Shown in pieces: positions 59,476 to 64,000 of a DNA stretch of 64,000 bases (its first letter is position 1; the number at the start of each line of letters is the position of its first letter). Under the pieces are notes generated by a model. The model was not told the origin of the DNA. It saw only the letters and a list, made by a program, of their open reading frames with translations, and did not search any database. The position numbers and the translations under genes were made by a program. The DNA is from Burkholderiales bacterium (GTDB taxonomy: Bacteria > Pseudomonadota > Gammaproteobacteria > Burkholderiales > SG8-41), in NCBI GenBank assembly GCA_036262035.1, contig DATAJS010000025.1:62001-126000 (forward strand), read 5' to 3'.

Positions 59476-60447
59476 CTACTGCGGCGTGATCCCCGCCTCT
59501 TTCACCACCCTGGCCCACGTCGCGCTCTCTTCGCGGATCACCTTCGCGAACTCGTCCGGCGTGCTGTTGACCGGCTCCATCGCCATCGAGGCGAACTTCT
59601 GTTTCACCTCGGGCGTGCGTGACGCGTGGCCGATCGCCTGATTCAGGCGGTCGATGATCGCACGCGGCGTGCCGGCCGGCGCGAGCATCCCGAACCACTG
59701 CGAGCTCTCGAAGCCAGGCAGCGTCTCCGCCACCGTCGGCACGTCGGGCAGCGCCGGGACGCGTTTGCCGCTGGTCACGCCGATCGCCCGGATCTTTCCG
59801 GTCTTGATGTGCGTGATCGCCGACGACACCGCCGAGAACACCATCGCCACCTCACCCGACACCAGCCCGATGAACGCCGGACCCACGCCCTTGTACACGA
59901 TCTGCTGGAGCTTTATTCCGGTAGCCTGCTCGAAACGGACCGAGGTGAGATGCGGATGAGTCCCCTGCCCCGGCGAGCCGTTGGTGACGCGGCCCGGCCG
60001 CTCCTTCGCGAGCGCGATCAGGTCCCTCACGCTGCGCGCCGGCACCGAAGGATGGACGTTGAGCACCTGCGGCACGTCGACGACGAGCGAGATCGGCGCG
60101 AAGTCGCGCACCGCGTCGTGCGGAACCTTGGCGAAGATGTGCGGATTGATCGTGAGCGACGGCTGGATGATGAGCAGCGTGTAGCCGTCGGGCGGCGCCT
60201 TGGCGACGACGTCGGTGCCGATGATGCCGCTCGCGCCTGCACGGTTCTCGACCACGAAGCTTTGTCCGAGCTCGGCCGTGAGCTGCTGAGCGAGAAGCCG
60301 CGCGAGGATGTCGCTCGTGCCGCCCGGCGCCGAGGCGGCGATGATCCTCACCGGACGCGCGGGATAGGTTTGCGCGACCGCATCTGCGATACCGATTGCG
60401 AGCACTGCCGCCGCCGCGGGCAATGCCCGGCTTGCACCCAGGTCCAT
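59476..60447 (-). CDS. Bug-family substrate-binding protein (Bug 12)
   Basis: A 323-residue receptor with GGGGAGGG before the ATG. The leader is MDLGASRALPAAAAVLAIGI ending ADAVAQ. Loops are AASAPGGTSDILAR and VENRAGASGIIG; the lobe motif reads QIVYKGVGPAFIG in place of HVPYKG. It is the last Bug of the Bug 14 - enolase - Bug 13 - Bug 12 run, 32 bases after Bug 13. Confidence 0.93.
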   Translation of the reverse strand: MDLGASRALPAAAAVLAIGIADAVAQTYPARPVRIIAASAPGGTSDILARLLAQQLTAELGQSFVVENRAGASGIIGTDVVAKAPPDGYTLLIIQPSLTINPHIFAKVPHDAVRDFAPISLVVDVPQVLNVHPSVPARSVRDLIALAKERPGRVTNGSPGQGTHPHLTSVRFEQATGIKLQQIVYKGVGPAFIGLVSGEVAMVFSAVSSAITHIKTGKIRAIGVTSGKRVPALPDVPTVAETLPGFESSQWFGMLAPAGTPRAIIDRLNQAIGHASRTPEVKQKFASMAMEPVNSTPDEFAKVIREESATWARVVKEAGITPQ

Positions 60448-60479
60448 ACGCCCTCCCCAGTTTCTGGACCGCTGCGAGT

Positions 60480-61466
60480 TTAATCCGCCTTCGCCCCCGA
60501 TGCCCTGATCACCGACTGCCACTTCGCGATGTCGGTCTTCATGACCGCTGTGAACTCCTGCGGCGTGCTGCCGATCGCTTCGGCGCCGTCGGCGAGGAAG
60601 CGCGTGCGCATGTCGGGGCTCTTCACGATCTTCACGACTTCCGCGTTGAGCCTGGTCACGATCGGCCGCGGCGTGCCCGCGGGCGCGAGGAGGCCGAACC
60701 ACGCGCGCGCTTCATAGCCGGGCACACCCGACTCGGCGATCGTCGGAATCGCCGGCAGGCCGCCGAAGCGCTTGCTCGTCGTCACCGCGACGCCGCGCAG
60801 CTTGCCGGTGCGCACCTGCGGAATGGCCGGCGGCAGGTTGGGAAACGCGAGCTCCACCTCACCGGCCATCACCGCGAGCACCGATTGCGGCGCGCCCTTG
60901 AACGGCACGTGCACCATGTTGACCCTGGCGAGCATCCTGAACAGCTCGCCCGAGAGATGCGCGGTGCTGCCGTTGCCGCCGGAGCCGAACGACAGCGCAC
61001 CCGGCTTCGAGCGCGCGAGCGCGACCAGATCCTTCACCGACTTCACCGGCAGCGACGGATGGACGATGAGGATGTTCGGCGCCTGCGACACCAGGCTGAT
61101 CGGCGCGAAGTCGCGCACCGGATCGTAGGGCAGCTTCGGATAGAGGCCGACGTTCACCGCGTGCGAGCCGGCGCTCGCCATGATCAGCGTGTAGCCGTCG
61201 GGCGGCGATTTCGCCGCCGCTTCGCCGCCGATCGAGCCGCCGGCGCCGCTGCGGTTCTCCACGACCACCGGCTGGCCGAGCATCGCCGAGAGCTGCTGGC
61301 CGACCGCGCGCGCCATGGTGTCCGGGCCGCTGCCGGGCGCGGAAGGCACGATCAGGCGGACGGGTTTGATGGGGTAGTCGGACTGGGCGTGGGCCAGGGG
61401 CGATGCGAGTGCGGCGACCGTCATTCCCGCGAAGGCGGGAATCCACCTTGGGGTCTCAAAAGTCAA
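60480..61466 (-). CDS. Bug-family substrate-binding protein with repeat-overlapping start (Bug 13)
   Basis: A receptor with loops PSAPGSGPDTMAR, VENRSGAGGSIG and HVPFKGAPQSVLA. The only ATG near the domain (61424) leaves a leader of just MTVAALASPLAHAQ. Starting at TTG 61466 gives MTFETPRWIPAFAGMTVAAL then ASPLAHAQ, a normal-length signal peptide, 328 residues in all. In both cases the start and most of the leader (WIPAFAGMT) lie in a family C repeat. The frame stays open far upstream, so the true start needs experiment. The enolase-superfamily gene lies upstream on the same strand. Confidence 0.88.
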   Translation of the reverse strand: MTFETPRWIPAFAGMTVAALASPLAHAQSDYPIKPVRLIVPSAPGSGPDTMARAVGQQLSAMLGQPVVVENRSGAGGSIGGEAAAKSPPDGYTLIMASAGSHAVNVGLYPKLPYDPVRDFAPISLVSQAPNILIVHPSLPVKSVKDLVALARSKPGALSFGSGGNGSTAHLSGELFRMLARVNMVHVPFKGAPQSVLAVMAGEVELAFPNLPPAIPQVRTGKLRGVAVTTSKRFGGLPAIPTIAESGVPGYEARAWFGLLAPAGTPRPIVTRLNAEVVKIVKSPDMRTRFLADGAEAIGSTPQEFTAVMKTDIAKWQSVIRASGAKAD

Positions 61467-61520
61467 AATGGGTCCCCGCCTTCGCGGGGACGACGCGGCG
61501 CGTCGCCTTCGCGGGAATGA
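61418..61520. repeat. Family C repeats overlapping the Bug 13 start
   Basis: CGTCATTCCCGCGAAGGCGG with GAATCCACC faces GTCCCCGCCTTCGCGGGGAC, followed by a third arm CGCCTTCGCGGGAATGACGG. On the minus strand the first arm encodes WIPAFAGMT of the Bug 13 leader. Confidence 0.85.
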
Positions 61521-61534
61521 CGGCCGTCGCACGC

Positions 61535-62731
61535 TCATCGTCCGCCCTGTCCCAGCCGCGCGTCGCGCACGTTCGTCAGCGGCTGGTACGGATGCGCGCG
61601 CATGAGGTCTTCGTCGAGGTCGATGCCGAGGCCCGGCGCGCTCGGCACTTCGAAGCAACCGTCGCGCACCGCGGGATGCGCGCCGCGCACGAGCTCGTGA
61701 TACAGCGGGCTCTCGCCGAGCTGGTGCTCGAGCAGCAGGAAGTTCGGCGCCACCGCGCAGATATGCAGGCTTGCCATCGTGCACACCGGACCGGTCGGAT
61801 TGTGCGGAGAGAAGTCGACCTGACTGCGCTGGCACATCTCGGCGATCCGCAGCATCTGCTGGTAACCGCCGGCGTATTTGACGTCGGGCATGACGACGTC
61901 GTACAGCCCGCCTTCGACGAACGGCTTGAAGGCGTCGACGCCGATGCCCTGCTCGGCGCCCGCGAGACGCGTCTCGATGCGGTGCGCGACGCGGCGCAGC
62001 TTCTTCAGCGCCGGATGGTTTTCCCCGGTCTCGGCGATCGGGCACTCGAACCAGAAGAGCTTCGCGCTCTTGAGCTCCTTCAGCACGGTCGCGGCGGTCT
62101 TTTCGTCGAAGCGCCAGTGGCAGTCGACCATGAGCACGGTGTTCTCGCCGATCGCGTCGCGCGTCGCGTGGATGCGCGCGATGCCGGCGTCGATCAGCGC
62201 GCGGCTCTCCTTCGTGCCGAGCTCCTGCGGCACGACGCCGTCGAACGGCGCGATCTTCACCGCGAGAAAGCCCTGCGCCAGCGCGTCGCGCGCGCTCGCC
62301 GCGAAGCCTTCGGGCGAACGGTCCCCGGTGCGGCGGTTGATGTTGGCGTACATGCGGATGGCGGTGCGCTGCGGCGGCACGCCCAGCTCCTTGTAGAGCG
62401 GCGTTCCCCACTCGCGCGCGCGCAGGTCGGTGATCGCCTGCTCGAGCGCGCTCACCACCGAGCTCGCGACCAGCCCCCCGCCGCCTGCGGGCATTGCCAT
62501 GTGCACGAGCTGCGCCGGCCGCCCGAGGATGATGGGCTTCAGCGATTCGAGCGCGGCGAGCTGTTCCGTCTCGCGCCCGTACAGCGTGCCCTCCCCGTAG
62601 CCGTGGATGCCGGCGTCGTTCGTGACGCGCACGAAGAACCAGTTCGATTTCGGCGAGAGGTTGACGACGAACGGGGTGATGCTCTCGATGGAAGCCACGT
62701 GCGATGTTTTTTCTGTCGGGTGAGCCGCCAT
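61535..62731 (-). CDS. Enolase-superfamily dehydratase (mandelate racemase / muconate lactonizing type)
   Basis: A 398-residue sugar-acid dehydratase-type enzyme. Metal ligands fit MVDCHWRF (D) and FWFECPIAE (E), the K-x-K-like base is in GFLAVKIAPFD, and the general-acid histidine in DFSPHNPTGPVC. PEGFAASARDALAQGF and IDLDEDLMRAHPYQPL are typical of galactonate/mandelate-type members. It removes the proton next to a carboxylate, usually of an aldonic acid. It starts nine bases after the Bug 14 stop and precedes Bug 13 and Bug 12, the clearest receptor-enzyme operon in the window. Confidence 0.92.
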   Translation of the reverse strand: MAAHPTEKTSHVASIESITPFVVNLSPKSNWFFVRVTNDAGIHGYGEGTLYGRETEQLAALESLKPIILGRPAQLVHMAMPAGGGGLVASSVVSALEQAITDLRAREWGTPLYKELGVPPQRTAIRMYANINRRTGDRSPEGFAASARDALAQGFLAVKIAPFDGVVPQELGTKESRALIDAGIARIHATRDAIGENTVLMVDCHWRFDEKTAATVLKELKSAKLFWFECPIAETGENHPALKKLRRVAHRIETRLAGAEQGIGVDAFKPFVEGGLYDVVMPDVKYAGGYQQMLRIAEMCQRSQVDFSPHNPTGPVCTMASLHICAVAPNFLLLEHQLGESPLYHELVRGAHPAVRDGCFEVPSAPGLGIDLDEDLMRAHPYQPLTNVRDARLGQGGR

Positions 62732-62740
62732 TATGACGCG

Positions 62741-63703
62741 TCACTCGAGCTTCAGCCCGGCCTCCTTCACGAAGCTCGCCCATCTTTTCAGGTCCGCATG
62801 GAATTTTTTCGTGAAATCCTCCGCAGTCGAGCCCACGACGTCGGTGCCGAGGGCGGCGAAGCGCGACTGCACGTCCGGCGCGGCGAGCGCGGTGCGGAAC
62901 TCGCGATTGAGCGCCTGCACGGTCGCCTTCGGCGTCTTGCCGGGCGCGAAGACGCCGTACCACACGACCACTTCGTAACCGGGGAGGCCGGCCTCCTCGA
63001 TCGTCGGCACGTCCGGCAGGAGCGACGTGCGCTGCTTCGCCGCGACGCCCAGCACCTTCACCTTGCCCGCCTTGATGTAGCCGAGCGAGCCCGTCGCGGT
63101 GTCGATGTACATCTGCACTTCGCCCGCGATCATCGCCGCGCCCGCGGGCGCGCCGCCTTTGTACGGGATGTGCGACATCTGCAATCCGGCCATGTGGTTC
63201 AGGAGCTCGCCGGCGAGATGCGGCACCGTGCCGTTGCCGCCGGAGCTGAACTTGAACTCCCGAGGCCGCTGCTTCACGTACGCGATCAGCTCCTTGAGGG
63301 TCGTCACGGGCACCGTCGCGTTCACCATGACGAGCTGAGGCGCCTGCGCCACCATCACGATCGGCGCGAGGTCCTTGTACGGATCGAACGGCAGGTGCTT
63401 GTACGCGTTCGGGACGATCGTCAGCGTCATGCTGTTGATGAGCAGCGTGTGTCCGTCCGGATTCGATTTCGCGACGATGTCGGTGCCGATCGTGCCGGCC
63501 GCGCCGGGACGGTTGTCGACGACGACCTGCTGTTTCGTCTGCTCGGCGAGCTTCGGCCCGAGGATGCGCGCGGTGACGTCGTTCGGGCTCGCGCCGGGCG
63601 GGAACGGGACGACGATGCGGACCGGGCGCGAGACTTGCCCGGCTGCCGTCAGCGGGACAAGCGCGAACGCGCAGAGCAGCAGGAACGGACGGAATGCAGG
63701 CAT
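62741..63703 (-). CDS. Bug-family substrate-binding protein (Bug 14)
   Basis: A 320-residue receptor, first gene of the enolase operon. AAAGAGGAG precedes the ATG at 63703. The leader is MPAFRPFLLLCAFALVPLTA before AGQVSRPVRIVV. Loops are PFPPGASPNDVTAR (a long variant) and VDNRPGAAGTIG, and the lobe motif is HIPYKGGAPAGAA. Its ligand is plausibly the sugar acid used by the following enzyme. Confidence 0.94.
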   Translation of the reverse strand: MPAFRPFLLLCAFALVPLTAAGQVSRPVRIVVPFPPGASPNDVTARILGPKLAEQTKQQVVVDNRPGAAGTIGTDIVAKSNPDGHTLLINSMTLTIVPNAYKHLPFDPYKDLAPIVMVAQAPQLVMVNATVPVTTLKELIAYVKQRPREFKFSSGGNGTVPHLAGELLNHMAGLQMSHIPYKGGAPAGAAMIAGEVQMYIDTATGSLGYIKAGKVKVLGVAAKQRTSLLPDVPTIEEAGLPGYEVVVWYGVFAPGKTPKATVQALNREFRTALAAPDVQSRFAALGTDVVGSTAEDFTKKFHADLKRWASFVKEAGLKLE

Positions 63704-63755
63704 GCGAGGCTCCTCTTTCCTGTGATGACCCGAATCGTAACCTGAGGAGAACCCG

Positions 63756-63905
63756 ATGATCCGCAAGCTTGCCTCGGGCGAATACCGCCTCTATTCGAGA
63801 AAGAAGAATCCGAGGACCGGCAAGCGCCGGAACCTCGGGACGTTCAAGACCCGCGCGGCGGCCGAGAAGCACGAGCGCGAGGTGCAGTACTTCAAGCGGC
63901 ACTGA
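63756..63905 (+). CDS. Small basic protein resembling an Arm/AP2-like DNA-binding domain
   Basis: A 49-residue protein after a strong GAGGAGA ribosome-binding site: MIRKLASGEYRLYSRKKNPR, then TGKRRNLGTFKTRAAAEKHE and REVQYFKRH. The pattern (short strands, GKRRNLGTF, then a helix) resembles the Arm DNA-binding domain at the start of tyrosine integrases, but it ends with a proper stop and no integrase follows. Similar stand-alone small proteins are common in Betaproteobacteria. Four bases separate it from the next start. Confidence 0.75.
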   Translation: MIRKLASGEYRLYSRKKNPRTGKRRNLGTFKTRAAAEKHEREVQYFKRH

Positions 63906-63908
63906 CCG

Positions 63909-64000
63909 ATGGCCGCGAAGAAGAGAGCGAAGTCAACCGCGCCGGCGCGTGCCGGACGACGCGAAGAACGAGCCGAGGAAGCTCTACGGCCGGGAGGGCG
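63909..64000 (+). CDS. Partial gene at right edge
   Basis: An ATG three bases after the previous stop opens a frame (MAAKKRAKSTAPARAGRREE) that is cut by the window edge. After about 15 codons the +1 frame reads RVPDDAKNEPRKLYGREG, which looks more protein-like, so a frameshift or a different start is possible. The lysine-rich opening suggests a nucleic-acid-binding or small stress protein. Not identified. Confidence 0.4.
   Translation, partial: MAAKKRAKSTAPARAGRREERAEEALRPGG

Noticed and set aside
60480-63902. 1140-residue minus-strand frame spanning Bug 13 and beyond
   Set aside because: Only the part up to about 61466 is Bug 13. The rest runs antiphase through the enolase-type and Bug 14 genes and has no domain.
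63756-64000. Integrase or prophage edge
   Set aside because: The Arm-like 49-residue protein ends in a normal stop and no catalytic integrase domain, att site or phage gene is visible in the window.

Overview
The window looks like chromosome from a high-GC betaproteobacterium, probably of the order Burkholderiales. The evidence is the very GC-rich third codon positions, fourteen Bug-type periplasmic solute-binding proteins of the tripartite tricarboxylate transporter (TTT) class in 64 kb, a GcvA-like LysR regulator next to a DUF2917 gene, and several families of short dispersed palindromic repeats. I found no rRNA, tRNA, CRISPR array, phage structural gene or transposase.

Layout. 0-6 kb: a cut-off membrane protein, a serine beta-lactamase-like hydrolase, a HExxH peptidase coupled to a DUF3293-like gene, and a trypsin-like protease fused to a zinc nuclease/phospholipase domain. 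6-11 kb: a DUF2917 / CmcJ-like oxygenase / Bug cluster divergent from a LysR gene, an HD-GYP response regulator, and a GxxExxY gene inside terminal inverted repeats. 11-19 kb: Bug genes and two tandem class A penicillin-binding proteins. 19-28 kb: CapA-like protein, two overlapping Bug genes divergent from an amidase, another Bug gene, a formamidase-type enzyme. 27.8-32.6 kb: a decaying accessory patch with a collapsed toxin-antitoxin pair, a DUF4258-like gene, a frameshifted hydrolase, an HNH nuclease, an ATPase lacking Walker B, and an intact VapBC-type pair. 32.7-39.8 kb: a third PBP1A paralogue, SWIM + SNF2 helicase genes, a Bug gene. 39.9-43 kb: NERD and HNH nuclease genes, an orphan gene end, a phosphotriesterase-like enzyme, a minisatellite. 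43.2-48.7 kb: Bug-gcvT-gcvH-gcvP. 48.9-64 kb: hybrid histidine kinase, threonine-synthase-like enzyme with a coupled Bug gene, a second Bug gene, amidase, possible Stv-like protein, MFS transporter, PilZ protein, a Bug / enolase-superfamily / Bug / Bug operon and two small genes at the edge.

How it works together. The core theme is scavenging of small carboxylates or amides. Periplasmic Bug receptors sit beside single catabolic enzymes (amidases, formamidase-type, enolase-superfamily, phosphotriesterase-like, threonine-synthase-like), but no TctA or TctB membrane subunit is present, so the receptors must share permeases encoded elsewhere or act as sensors.

The most unusual feature is the behaviour of the dispersed repeats. 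Besides filling many gaps between genes, they sit in frame inside at least five proteins (the CmcJ-like enzyme, GcvP, an amidase, the DUF2917 protein and the membrane protein at the left edge). They also supply the start and signal peptide of two Bug receptors. This resembles the in-frame palindromic elements known from Rickettsia, here with several unrelated families. The protease-nuclease fusion at 3.7-5.9 kb and the inverted-repeat-bounded GxxExxY cassette are the next strongest leads.
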